Source of the DNA: Rhodopseudomonas palustris
GTDB taxonomy: Bacteria > Pseudomonadota > Alphaproteobacteria > Rhizobiales > Xanthobacteraceae
Assembly: GCA_016215605.1 (NCBI GenBank)
Contig: JACRJB010000021.1
Span: 28,757 to 92,756, forward strand
Length of the DNA stretch: 64,000 nucleotides
Direction: 5' to 3'
Shown here in pieces: positions 44,408 to 53,121 of this stretch; positions within the stretch are counted from its first letter, which is position 1, and each line of letters begins with the position of its first letter. The notes beneath the pieces are model-generated. The model ran no database searches and was not told the DNA's origin. It saw only the letters and a list, made by a program, of their open reading frames with translations. The position numbers and the translations under genes were made by a program.

Positions 44408-44511
44408 GCCCTCCGCGGGTCCTCCCGATGGTCGCGTTCCGATGGGACGACGATGTTCGAACCCAAGACGAACGCCGTGGTCGGCGGCACAATGAGATGA
44501 AGGTCGACGAC

Positions 44512-46890
44512 ATGGTGTGGGACACGCGGGACGCCGACACTCTGTTGCGGACGTACCAGGCGATGCCGATGGCGGAACTGCTCGACGAGGCAGCGACGCT
44601 CGCCCGCGACGGGCACCGCCATGTGATCAGCTACTCGCGCAAGGTGTTCGTGCCGCTGACCCGCCTGTGCCGCGACAGCTGCGGCTACTGCACCTTCGCC
44701 AAGGCGCCGCGTCAGGTCGAGGCGGCCTTCCTGTCGCCGGACGATGTGCTGGCGATCGTCCGGGCCGGCCAGGCGGCCGGCTGTCACGAGGCGCTGCTGA
44801 CGCTCGGCGACAAGCCTGAGTTGCGCTACGCCGCCGCACGCGATTTTCTCGCCGCGCAGGGCGTCGCGACCACGGTCGAGTACGTCGAGAAGATCTGCAA
44901 GTTGATCCTCGCCGAGACCGGCCTGCTCCCGCACGTCAATGCCGGCGTGATGAGCGAAGCGGAGACGGCGCGGCTGCGCAAGGTCAGCGTATCGCAGGGC
45001 ATCATGCTGGAGAGCGTGTCGGAGCGACTGTGCGGGCGCGGCGAAGCGCATTTCGGTTCGCCCGACAAATTGCCGGCGGTGCGGCTCGACGCGATCGCGG
45101 CCGCGGGCAGGCTGCGGGTGCCGTTCACCAGCGGCATTCTGATCGGCATCGGTGAAACGCGCCTCGAGCGGGTGAAATCGCTGCTGGCGCTGCGGTCACT
45201 GCATCGGCGCTACGGGCATCTGCAGGAAATCATCGTGCAGAATTTTCGCGCCAAGGCCGATACGCGGTTCGCCGATCACCACGAGCCCGGGCTGGACGAT
45301 CTGCTGTGGACCGCCGCAGTGGCGCGCCTGATCTTCGGGCCGAAGATGAACATCCAGGTGCCACCGAACCTCAGCTACGCGGACTATCCGCGGCTGCTGG
45401 AAGCCGGCATCAACGACTGGGGCGGGATTTCGCCGGTCACCGCCGATCACGTCAATCCGGAAGCGCCGTGGCCGGAGATCGCGCGGCTGCAGCAGGCGAC
45501 CGAAGCGGCCGGGCTGACGCTGCAGCCCCGGCTCGCGGTGTATCCCGCCTATGTTCGCCAAGCCGCGGACTGGATCGATCCGGCACTGCTGCCGAAGGTA
45601 CTGAAAGCGGTCGACGCTGACGGCTTCCCGCGCGACGACGGTTGGATGCCGGGCGGTCTGGCGCCGATCCCGCCGACCGGCGCCGCGCGCCGTGGCGACC
45701 CTTCGCTGGACGCGCTCGTCGCCCGCGCGGCCGGCGGCACGCGGCTATCGCAGCCCGAGGTGCAGGCGCTGTTCGCCGCGCGCGGCGGCGACGTCGACAT
45801 GATCTGCGAGGCGGCCGATGCGGTTCGCGCCAGCACCAGCGGCGCGACCGTGCGCTACGTCGTCAATCGCAACATCAACTACACCAATGTCTGCAGCTAC
45901 GCTTGCAAGTTCTGCGCGTTCTCCAAGGGCAAGACCCACGACCATCTGCGCGGGCGGCCCTACGACCTGTCGCTCGAGGAGGTTGCGCGCCGCGCCCGCG
46001 AAGCGTGGAATCGCGGCGCGACCGAAGTCTGCATGCAGGGGGGCATCAATCCGCACTACACCGGCAAGACCTATGTGGATCTGCTGCGTGCGGTGAAGGA
46101 TGAAGTGCCGCAGATGCACGTCCACGCGTTCTCGCCTTTGGAAGTGAGCCAAGGTGCGGCCACCCTGGGCTTGCCGGTGTCGGACTTCCTGTCGATGTTG
46201 CGCGACGAAGGCCTCGGCTCGCTGCCCGGCACCGCCGCGGAAATTCTCGACGACAAGGTGCGGCAGGTCATCTGCGCCGACAAGCTCGACACGCAGATCT
46301 GGCTCGACATCGTGCGCAGTGCGCATCGCGTGGGTCTGCGCACCACGGCGACGATCATGTTCGGTCACGTCGAAGGTTCCGACAGTTGGGCCGCGCATCT
46401 GCTGCGGATCCGCGATCTGCAGGAAGAGACCGGCGGCTTCACCGAATTCGTGCCGCTGCCGTTCATCCACATGGAGGCGCCGATGTCGCTGCGCGGCCAG
46501 GCGCGCAGCGGCCCGACCTGGCGCGAGGTTCGACTGATGCACGCGGTGGCCCGGCTGGTGCTGCATCCGCTGATCACCAACATTCAGGCGTCCTGGGTCA
46601 AGCTGGGCGAGGACGGCGTCGCCAGTCTGCTGCGGTCCGGCGTCAACGATCTCGGCGGCACGCTGATGAACGAGAGCATTTCGCGCGCCGCCGGCACCCA
46701 GCATGGGCAGGAACTGGCGCCCGAGGCGATGGAAGCTCTGATCACGCGCGTCGGCCGGGCTCCCGCGCAGCGGACGACGCTGTATCGCCCGGTCGATGCC
46801 GAGCGCCGCGACGCCAGCTTCGCCGCGCCGGAGCTGCAGGATCTGGTGATGACGCCGTTCGTGCCGAAGCAGATGGCGCTGGCACGATGA
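44512..46890 (+). CDS. fbiC: FO synthase, CofG-CofH fusion
   Basis: 792 residues with two radical-SAM domains fused. The N-terminal (CofG) half has CRDSCGYC (Cys53, 57, 60) and the C-terminal (CofH) half CSYACKFC followed by AFSKG (Cys461, 465, 468). Together they make 7,8-didemethyl-8-hydroxy-5-deazariboflavin (FO), the F420 chromophore, from tyrosine and a flavin-pathway pyrimidine. The fused form is the one found in actinobacteria and other aerobes; methanogens have separate genes. ATG 44512 follows AAGG by 8 nt; ATG 44497 is the alternative. Overlaps cofC by ATGA. It is preceded by an operator shared with the catabolic genes. Confidence 0.95.
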   Translation: MVWDTRDADTLLRTYQAMPMAELLDEAATLARDGHRHVISYSRKVFVPLTRLCRDSCGYCTFAKAPRQVEAAFLSPDDVLAIVRAGQAAGCHEALLTLGDKPELRYAAARDFLAAQGVATTVEYVEKICKLILAETGLLPHVNAGVMSEAETARLRKVSVSQGIMLESVSERLCGRGEAHFGSPDKLPAVRLDAIAAAGRLRVPFTSGILIGIGETRLERVKSLLALRSLHRRYGHLQEIIVQNFRAKADTRFADHHEPGLDDLLWTAAVARLIFGPKMNIQVPPNLSYADYPRLLEAGINDWGGISPVTADHVNPEAPWPEIARLQQATEAAGLTLQPRLAVYPAYVRQAADWIDPALLPKVLKAVDADGFPRDDGWMPGGLAPIPPTGAARRGDPSLDALVARAAGGTRLSQPEVQALFAARGGDVDMICEAADAVRASTSGATVRYVVNRNINYTNVCSYACKFCAFSKGKTHDHLRGRPYDLSLEEVARRAREAWNRGATEVCMQGGINPHYTGKTYVDLLRAVKDEVPQMHVHAFSPLEVSQGAATLGLPVSDFLSMLRDEGLGSLPGTAAEILDDKVRQVICADKLDTQIWLDIVRSAHRVGLRTTATIMFGHVEGSDSWAAHLLRIRDLQEETGGFTEFVPLPFIHMEAPMSLRGQARSGPTWREVRLMHAVARLVLHPLITNIQASWVKLGEDGVASLLRSGVNDLGGTLMNESISRAAGTQHGQELAPEAMEALITRVGRAPAQRTTLYRPVDAERRDASFAAPELQDLVMTPFVPKQMALAR

Positions 46891-47486
46891 CCCACGTTCT
46901 GATCCCCTGCAAACCGCTCGCGTTCGGTAAGTCGCGCTTGGCCAGCGCGCTCGATCCGATCGGCCGGCGCTGGCTGTGCGAGCGCATGCTGCGCCGGACG
47001 CTGGCGGCGGCCGTTGCGGCCGTCGGTGCCGAACAGGTCAGGGTGGTGAGCGCGGACGTGCAGGTCCGCTACGTCGCCGCGTCGTGCGGCGTGAGCGCGA
47101 TCGACGACGAGGCCGACGGTCTCAATGGCGCCCTGGCCGACGCGCGGCGCCAGCTGCTGCGGGACGTCACGACGCTGGCGCGCCTGATGATCCTGCCGAT
47201 CGATCTGCCCTATGTCGAGCCGGAGATCCTGCGCCGCGCCGCCGCCGAAGCTGCGGCGGTGATGATCGGGCCGGATCGCAAGTTCGATGGTACCAACCTG
47301 CTTTGCATCGACGCGTGCTACGTGGCTTCGTTTCCGTTCCGCTACGGCCCGGCCAGCTTCCAGCGGCACGCCGACGCGGCGCGCGCGCTCGGAACGACGC
47401 CGGCCATCATGGTCGATCAGCGTCTCGCCTTCGATCTCGACGCGCCGGACGATTATCGGGAGTGGGCGAGTCACGCGGCCGCCTGA
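46887..47486 (+). CDS. cofC: F420 biosynthesis guanylyltransferase CofC
   Basis: 199 residues, nucleotidyltransferase fold. The N-terminus HVLIPCKPLAFGKSRLAS is the GTP-binding signature of CofC; LMILPIDLPYVEP is the metal-binding DxD-like region. It activates a three-carbon phosphoacid (2-phospholactate, phosphoenolpyruvate or 3-phosphoglycerate depending on lineage) with GTP, giving the side-chain donor for CofD. Which acid is used here cannot be read by eye. Overlaps fbiC by 4 nt. Confidence 0.9.
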   Translation: MTHVLIPCKPLAFGKSRLASALDPIGRRWLCERMLRRTLAAAVAAVGAEQVRVVSADVQVRYVAASCGVSAIDDEADGLNGALADARRQLLRDVTTLARLMILPIDLPYVEPEILRRAAAEAAAVMIGPDRKFDGTNLLCIDACYVASFPFRYGPASFQRHADAARALGTTPAIMVDQRLAFDLDAPDDYREWASHAAA

Positions 47487-47652
47487 AGCGGCGAAAGGCA
47501 ACGTCCGTCCCACGTCCATGTCGGTCGCGAACGCGCGGTGCCGTTCGGCTTCGTCGGCGGCGCCCTTGTTGCCGCATGCTGTGTCCGACGCCGAGTGCCG
47601 ATCGCGGCAGTCCGTCGCCTAACTCATCACCATCCGGAGCCGGCACCGCAAC

Positions 47653-47717
47653 TTGACGGCGCTGCGCAAAATCTCGTACTGTTCTCTACATTGGAACGTC
47701 GTTCCGAAATACGGAAC
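47653..47717 (+). promoter_or_regulatory. Promoter and operator (site A) of the M24-to-cofD unit
   Basis: -35 TTGACG (47653-47658), 18-nt spacer, -10 TACTGT (47677-47682), 10 nt, then operator 47693-47717: GGAAC, GTC, GTTCC, 7 nt (GAAATAC), GGAAC, the best match of the five sites. Two inverted repeats overlap: GGAACG/CGTTCC around one base and GTTCCG/CGGAAC around five. It ends 9 nt before the ATG. The rest of the 240-base gap after cofC holds nothing I recognise. Confidence 0.75.
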
Positions 47718-47726
47718 GTAAGAAGT

Positions 47727-48926
47727 ATGGACATCTCAATGCTCGCCAACACCGAACGGCTTAACGCGGGAATGAAGCAGGCGTCGCTCGCCGCGCTCGT
47801 CGCGACGATGCCGGAAAACGTCACCTATGCGAGCGGCTTCTGGGCGATGAGCCAGTGGATCCGCCGCGGTCCGCAGGCCTATGCGCTGCTGCCGGCGCCG
47901 GGCGGTGGAGAGCCGGCGGTGATCGCCTCGACCGGCCTGATCGACCTCGCTGCCGACGCCGAAGTCTGGGTGCAGGACATTCGTCGCTTCGGCGGATTCT
48001 CGGTGAACAAGACGGAGGGCGTGGAGCTCGATCCGCATGATCAGCGCATCGACGCCTTGCTGGCGCGGCAGGATGACGGCGACGCTGTCAAGGCGCTGGT
48101 CAAGGTGATCAAGGATCGCGGGCTGCAGAACGCGCGGATCGGCGTCGACGAAATCGGCATCCTGCCGCAATATTGGGATCAGCTCGCCGAGGCGCTGCCG
48201 GGCGCGACGCTGGTGCGGGCGGCCGACATCTTCCGCTACGCGCGGGCGATCAAGACGCCGGAGGAGATCGTGCGGCTGCGCAAGTCGGCGCAGATCGCCG
48301 ACATGTCGATCAGTGCCGCGCTCGCGGTGGCCAAAGTTGGTGCCACCGAGAACGATCTGGCCCGGGCGTTTCACACCAAGACCATCGTCGAGGGCGGAAT
48401 GCCCGTGCTCGGCTGCATCGGCGTCGGCGCGCGCAGCGCGGGGACCAATGTGCAGCCGACCGATCGCGAGCTGATCGCCGGCGACATCATCCGCTTCGAC
48501 GTCGGCGGGCGCTACAAGCACTACCGCGCCGATATCGCCCGCAACGGCGTGCTCGGCGAGCCGGATGCCAAGACGCGCAAGTATCATCGCGCGATCTGCG
48601 TCGGTCTCGATCGCGCGATCGAGATGATCAAGCCGGGCGTCAGGGCGGCCGATGTATTCAATGCCGCGGTGGAGGCCGTGCGCCGCGAGGGCATCCCGCA
48701 TTATCAGCGCAGCCATGTCGGTCACGGCATCGGGCTCGACGGCTATGACGCGCCGAACATCGCGCCCTCCAGCAAGGACGTGTTCGAGGAGGGCATGGTG
48801 ATCTGCGTCGAAACGCCCTACTACGAGATCGGCTACGCCGGCCTGCAGGTCGAGGACACGCTGGTCGTCACCAGGGACGGCGTCGAGTCGTTCATGCTGT
48901 CGAACACGGCGCTGCGGGTGCTCTGA
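47727..48926 (+). CDS. M24-family metallohydrolase (Xaa-Pro peptidase/creatinase-like)
   Basis: 399 residues: an N-terminal creatinase-type domain (~1-165) and a C-terminal pita-bread M24 domain. All five metal ligands are present: Asp in IRFDVGG (~258), Asp in HYRADIAR (~269), His in SHVGHGIG (~330), Glu in CVETPYYE (~361) and Glu in LQVEDT (~375), so it should be a dinuclear metallopeptidase-like hydrolase rather than the metal-free creatinase. The family includes Xaa-Pro dipeptidases, ectoine hydrolase and other C-N hydrolases. First gene of the long plus-arm operon; it probably hydrolyses an amide intermediate. Stop overlaps the next ATG by 1 nt. Confidence 0.87.
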   Translation: MDISMLANTERLNAGMKQASLAALVATMPENVTYASGFWAMSQWIRRGPQAYALLPAPGGGEPAVIASTGLIDLAADAEVWVQDIRRFGGFSVNKTEGVELDPHDQRIDALLARQDDGDAVKALVKVIKDRGLQNARIGVDEIGILPQYWDQLAEALPGATLVRAADIFRYARAIKTPEEIVRLRKSAQIADMSISAALAVAKVGATENDLARAFHTKTIVEGGMPVLGCIGVGARSAGTNVQPTDRELIAGDIIRFDVGGRYKHYRADIARNGVLGEPDAKTRKYHRAICVGLDRAIEMIKPGVRAADVFNAAVEAVRREGIPHYQRSHVGHGIGLDGYDAPNIAPSSKDVFEEGMVICVETPYYEIGYAGLQVEDTLVVTRDGVESFMLSNTALRVL

Positions 48927-50188
48927 TGGCGAAGGTCAAAGGCCTGCAGTGCCTGCGCTGCGGCGCCCTTTATCCCCCGGATCATTACGCCGAGGACTGC
49001 CCCGCCTGCCGGCCGGTGGTGCGGAGCAATCTCGTCGTCGTCTACGATGAGCCGATCGCTCTGCGCAAGCCGGGCGCGGCCGGCGCCGGGCCGTCGAGCG
49101 GCCTGTGGCGCTACGGCGACGTGCTGCCGGTGAGCGAAGCGGACGCGGTGTCGCTCGGCGAGGGCGGTTCGCCGCTCCACCATCTGCGCAATGTCGGCGA
49201 TCAGCTCGGGCTCAAACAGCTCTACGGCAAGGACGAGAGCGGCAATCCGACCTGGTCGTTCAAGGACCGTCTCGCTTGCATCGCGGTGTCGGTCGCCAAG
49301 CAGATGGGCGCCAAGACCATCGTGTCGAGTTCATCCGGCAACGCTGGCGCCGCCGCCGCCGCTTATGCGGCGAAAGCCGGCATCCCCTGCGTGGTGTTCA
49401 CGTTCGGGGGAGCCGCTGGGCCGATGGTGACGCAGATGCGCGCCTACGGCGCCAAGGTCGTCACCGTGCCGCAGAAAGAAGACCGCTGGCGGTTCATGGA
49501 GCACGCCGTGCGGCAGTATGGCTGGTTTCCGACTTCGCCGTTCTTCGGCCCGGCGGTCGGCTCCAATCCTTACGGCATCGAAGGCTACAAGACGCTGGCC
49601 TACGAAACCGTCGAGCAGCTCGGCTGGCGGGTGCCGGACTGGTGCATCCTGCCGGTGTGCTACGGCGATGCGCTGATCGGGATGTGGCGCGGCTTCACCG
49701 AGATGATGGCGGCGGGCTGGATCGACCGGATGCCGAAGATGGTCGCCGCGGAGGTCTACGGCTCGATCGGCAAGGCGCTCGACGACGACCTCGAAGCGCC
49801 GCCTGCGATGCCGAAGACCTTCGACACGGTGTCGGGCTCGATCGGCGCGGTGCAGGGGACGTTTCAGGCACTCGAGATCGTGCGCAAATCCGGCGGCCGT
49901 GCGGTGACGATCTCCAACGACGACACCATGCGATGGCAGCATCTGCTGGCGACGCGCGAGGCCCGCTATCTCGAGCCGGCGTCCGCTGGCGGACTGGTCG
50001 CGGTCGAGCGGCTCGCAAAATCGGGACTCATCAAGCCGGACGACGTCGTCGTCTCGCTGCTCACGGCGTCGGGTCTGAAAGACCCGGCGGTCACCGCCGC
50101 GACGCAGGGCGACACCATGGCGGTGCCGTCCGATCTGTCGGCGGCCTGGCAAATCCTGCAATCGGCGGGAATAGTTCCAAGCAACTGA
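48926..50188 (+). CDS. Threonine-synthase-like PLP enzyme with zinc ribbon
   Basis: 420 residues, fold-type II PLP enzyme. An N-terminal zinc ribbon (Cys9, Cys12, Cys25, Cys28) precedes the catalytic domain, whose PLP lysine is Lys113 in NPTWSFKDR; SSSSGNAGAAAAAYAAKAG is the phosphate-binding loop. Family members catalyse beta- or gamma-elimination/replacement: threonine synthase, diaminopropionate ammonia-lyase, hydroxyaspartate dehydratase types. Location inside a catabolic operon argues for a lyase on a pathway amino acid, not biosynthetic threonine synthase. Followed by the TTT importer genes after 12 bases. Confidence 0.82.
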   Translation: MAKVKGLQCLRCGALYPPDHYAEDCPACRPVVRSNLVVVYDEPIALRKPGAAGAGPSSGLWRYGDVLPVSEADAVSLGEGGSPLHHLRNVGDQLGLKQLYGKDESGNPTWSFKDRLACIAVSVAKQMGAKTIVSSSSGNAGAAAAAYAAKAGIPCVVFTFGGAAGPMVTQMRAYGAKVVTVPQKEDRWRFMEHAVRQYGWFPTSPFFGPAVGSNPYGIEGYKTLAYETVEQLGWRVPDWCILPVCYGDALIGMWRGFTEMMAAGWIDRMPKMVAAEVYGSIGKALDDDLEAPPAMPKTFDTVSGSIGAVQGTFQALEIVRKSGGRAVTISNDDTMRWQHLLATREARYLEPASAGGLVAVERLAKSGLIKPDDVVVSLLTASGLKDPAVTAATQGDTMAVPSDLSAAWQILQSAGIVPSN

Positions 50189-50200
50189 GGCGAGGTGGAG

Positions 50201-51160
50201 ATGGATATGAAATCGCAGATCGTCGGCGCACTCGGCATTCTGGCCGCGGCAATGCTTCCACAAGCCGCGGCTGCGGACTATCCCGACAAGCCGATCACGC
50301 TGATCGTTCCGTGGGCTGCCGGCGGCAGCACCGACCAGACCGCGCGCGTGCTCGCCAAGGCGGCCGAGGCCTCGCTGGGCCAGACCATCGTGGTGATCAA
50401 CCAGCCGGGCGCATCGACCTCGATCGGCATGGCCGCTCTCGCCAAGGCGGCGCCGGACGGCTACACCATCGGCACGTTGTCGAGCACCAGCTATCTGGCC
50501 GCGTTGCAGGGCCGGCAGCTGCCGTTCGACCCGATCAACGCGTTTTCCTACATCAGCTACTATGGCGACAATCTGATCGGCATCGCCGTGAAGGCCGATG
50601 CGCGCTGGAACACGATCGATGATCTGATCGCCGAGGGCAAGGCGAAGCCGGGCGCGATCAAGTACGGCACCGCCGGCGTCGGCACGACCCAGCATCTCAC
50701 CAGCGAGGCGCTGCAATTCGCCACCAAGGCGAAGTTCGTCCATGTGCCGCAGCAGGGCTCTGCCGCTTCGGTGCCGGCGCTGCTCGGCGGTCACGTCGAC
50801 TTCATCATGGAGACGTCGGTCTGGGCTCCGTTCATTGAGAGCAAAGAGGTGCGGCTGCTCGCGGTCACCACGCCGCAGCGTAGCAAGATGTATCCCGACG
50901 TGCCGAGCCTGTCCGAGAAGGGCCTGAAGTCGCTGCGCTCGGTGCAGGCGATCATTGCTCCGGCCGGCCTGCCGGAAGACGTGCGCATGAAGCTCGAAAC
51001 CGCGTTCCGCAAGGCGATGAGCGACAAGGCGTTCCAGGACACGATGGACCGTCTCGGCATGGTGCCGCTGGATCTGCCGGGCGCCGAGGTCAAGAAGCTC
51101 GTTGAAGGCGAATACGCCTCGGCGCGTGAAATCCTGCAGGAAATCGGCAAGGCGAAATGA
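50201..51160 (+). CDS. Tripartite tricarboxylate transporter binding protein (TctC/Bug family)
   Basis: 319 residues with a Sec signal peptide (SQIVGALGILAAAMLPQAAAA) and the Bug-family body: YPDKPITLIVPWAAGGSTDQTARVLA, VINQPGASTSIGMAALAKAAPDGYTIG, VPALLGGHVDFIM. The periplasmic receptor of a TTT importer. GAGG and GGAG precede two in-frame ATGs, 50201 and 50207; either may be used. Overlaps tctB by ATGA. Ligands of this family are organic acids and related anions; not assignable here. Confidence 0.9.
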   Translation: MDMKSQIVGALGILAAAMLPQAAAADYPDKPITLIVPWAAGGSTDQTARVLAKAAEASLGQTIVVINQPGASTSIGMAALAKAAPDGYTIGTLSSTSYLAALQGRQLPFDPINAFSYISYYGDNLIGIAVKADARWNTIDDLIAEGKAKPGAIKYGTAGVGTTQHLTSEALQFATKAKFVHVPQQGSAASVPALLGGHVDFIMETSVWAPFIESKEVRLLAVTTPQRSKMYPDVPSLSEKGLKSLRSVQAIIAPAGLPEDVRMKLETAFRKAMSDKAFQDTMDRLGMVPLDLPGAEVKKLVEGEYASAREILQEIGKAK

Positions 51161-51609
51161 ACCGGCCCTTGGCCACGGCCCGCCTGACCACGCCGACCTA
51201 CGTCGCCGTCCTGATGCTGCTGGTGTTGGCGCTGACCTTCGGGCTCGGCGCCTTCCGCCTCGGCTTCTGGGTCGACGACGCGCCGGGGCCGGGCGTGCTG
51301 CCGCTGGCGGTGTCGATCGCGCTGCTGGTCCTGTTGGTCCTGGTCGTGCGTGAGCCGTTGCCGGCGGACGAGCGCGCGTTCGCGCTGGCGCCGGCCGCGG
51401 CGATCCTGGCGACGATCGTCTACGCGATCGTCGTTCCCTACACCGGCTTCGTGATCGCGACGCTGGCGCTGCTCATCGTCTGGATTCGCGGCTTCTATCG
51501 CCAGAGCCTGCTGCGCGCCGTCGTCGCCAGCGTCGGGCTCACCGCCAGCGGGCTCGTGATCTTTCCGTTGCTGCTCAAGGTGCCGATGCAACTGGGGCCC
51601 GCCTGGTAA
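51157..51609 (+). CDS. TTT small membrane subunit (TctB-like)
   Basis: 150 residues, four helices, the DUF1468/TctB pattern (LGFWVDDAPGPGVLPLAVSIALL near the N-terminus, YAIVVPYTGFVIATLALLIVW in the middle). Small membrane component of the tripartite tricarboxylate transporter. Overlaps both neighbours (ATGA with tctC, 1 nt with tctA). Confidence 0.87.
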   Translation: MNRPLATARLTTPTYVAVLMLLVLALTFGLGAFRLGFWVDDAPGPGVLPLAVSIALLVLLVLVVREPLPADERAFALAPAAAILATIVYAIVVPYTGFVIATLALLIVWIRGFYRQSLLRAVVASVGLTASGLVIFPLLLKVPMQLGPAW

Positions 51610-53120
51610 TGTTCGAAGCCCTCGAAAAACTCGGCTACGGAATCTCGCTGTCGCTCGAGCCGTCGAACCTGCTGTACGCGGCGATCGGCTCCGTGCTCGG
51701 CACACTGGTCGGCGTGTTGCCCGGGCTCGGCCCGGTGACGACCATCGCCGTGCTGCTGCCGCTGACCTATCACGCCGGCTCGCCGCTCGGCGCCATCATC
51801 ATGCTGGCCTCGATCTATTACGGCGCGATGTATGGCGGCTCGACCACCTCGATCCTGCTCAAGGTGCCGGGCGAAGCCGCCTCGGTGATCACCTGCATCG
51901 ACGGCTATCAGATGGCCAAGAAGGGCCGCGCCGGTCCGGCGCTGGCGATCGCCGCCATCGGCTCGTTCATCGCCGGCACCGTCGCGGTGTGTGCGCTGGC
52001 GCTGGTTGGCCCGCTGTTCGCCAAATTCGCCGTCACGTTCGGACCGCCCGAGTACTTCGCGCTGGCGTTGTTCGGGTTGTCGTTGAGCGCCACGCTGTCC
52101 GGCGGCTCGCCGGTGCGCGGCATCACCATGGTGCTGGTTGGGCTGCTGCTCGGTCTGGTCGGCATCGACACCATCACCGGCGTCGAGCGCTACACCTTCA
52201 ACATCATGGCGATCACCGACGGCATCGATCTGGTGCCGATGCTGATGGGCCTGTTCGGCGTGGCCGAAATTCTGCACAATCTCGAGGACAAGTCGCGCGG
52301 TTCGCTGTTGTCGACCAAGATCGGCCGCCTGTTTCCGAGCCGGCAGGATTGGAGCGAGTCCGCCGGTCCGATCGCGCGCGGCTCGGTGATCGGATTCTTC
52401 GTCGGCCTGATCCCCGGCGGCGGTGCGATCCTGGCGTCGCTGATGAGTTACACGCTGGAGAAGAAGCTGTCGAAGACACCGGAGCAGTTCGGCCACGGCG
52501 CCATCGCCGGCGTCGCCGGTCCGGAATCGGCCAACAATTCGGCGGCGACGGCGTCGTTCATCCCGCTGCTGACTCTCGGCCTGCCGGGCAATGCGGTGAC
52601 CGCCGTGCTGTTCGCCGGCCTGCTGATTCAGAACGTGCAGCCCGGTCCGCTGATGCTGGTGAAAAACCCCGACGTGTTCTGGGGCGTCATTGCCTCGATG
52701 TATGTCGGCAACATCATGCTGCTGGTGCTGAACCTGCCGCTGGTCGGGCTGTGGGTGCAACTGCTGCGCGTGCCGTCCTGGCTGCTCAGCGCCACGATCC
52801 TGCTGATTGCGATCTTCGGCACCTACAGCCTGCGCAGCAATTTCGCCGACGTGACGACGCTGATGCTGTTCGGCGGCATCGGCTATCTGCTGCGCAAGGC
52901 CAGCCTCGATGCCGGTCCGCTGATCATGGCGTTCATCCTCGCCAACATCCTCGACACCGCGCTTCGGCAATCGATGCTGATGGGCGACGGCAGCCTTATG
53001 ATCGTGCTGCAGAGGCCGCTGTCGCTGATCATCCTGCTGGTCGCGACGCTTATCCTGGTGGCACAGCTTTGGTCATATTTCGGCCGGGTGCGTGTCCGCC
53101 CCCTGCCGTCGGAGACCTGA
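51609..53120 (+). CDS. TTT large membrane subunit (TctA-like)
   Basis: 503 residues, about twelve helices. Family motifs: [43 protein letters not shown], and [28 protein letters not shown]. The conducting subunit of the TTT importer, normally driven by the proton or sodium gradient. Second uptake system of the island beside the ABC importer. Confidence 0.93.
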   Translation: MFEALEKLGYGISLSLEPSNLLYAAIGSVLGTLVGVLPGLGPVTTIAVLLPLTYHAGSPLGAIIMLASIYYGAMYGGSTTSILLKVPGEAASVITCIDGYQMAKKGRAGPALAIAAIGSFIAGTVAVCALALVGPLFAKFAVTFGPPEYFALALFGLSLSATLSGGSPVRGITMVLVGLLLGLVGIDTITGVERYTFNIMAITDGIDLVPMLMGLFGVAEILHNLEDKSRGSLLSTKIGRLFPSRQDWSESAGPIARGSVIGFFVGLIPGGGAILASLMSYTLEKKLSKTPEQFGHGAIAGVAGPESANNSAATASFIPLLTLGLPGNAVTAVLFAGLLIQNVQPGPLMLVKNPDVFWGVIASMYVGNIMLLVLNLPLVGLWVQLLRVPSWLLSATILLIAIFGTYSLRSNFADVTTLMLFGGIGYLLRKASLDAGPLIMAFILANILDTALRQSMLMGDGSLMIVLQRPLSLIILLVATLILVAQLWSYFGRVRVRPLPSET

Positions 53121-53121
53121 G

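Noticed and set aside
48926..50188. Biosynthetic threonine synthase (thrC)
   Set aside because: Fold and zinc ribbon fit the family, but co-translation with a catabolic M24 enzyme and operator control argue against a housekeeping role; left as threonine-synthase-like.
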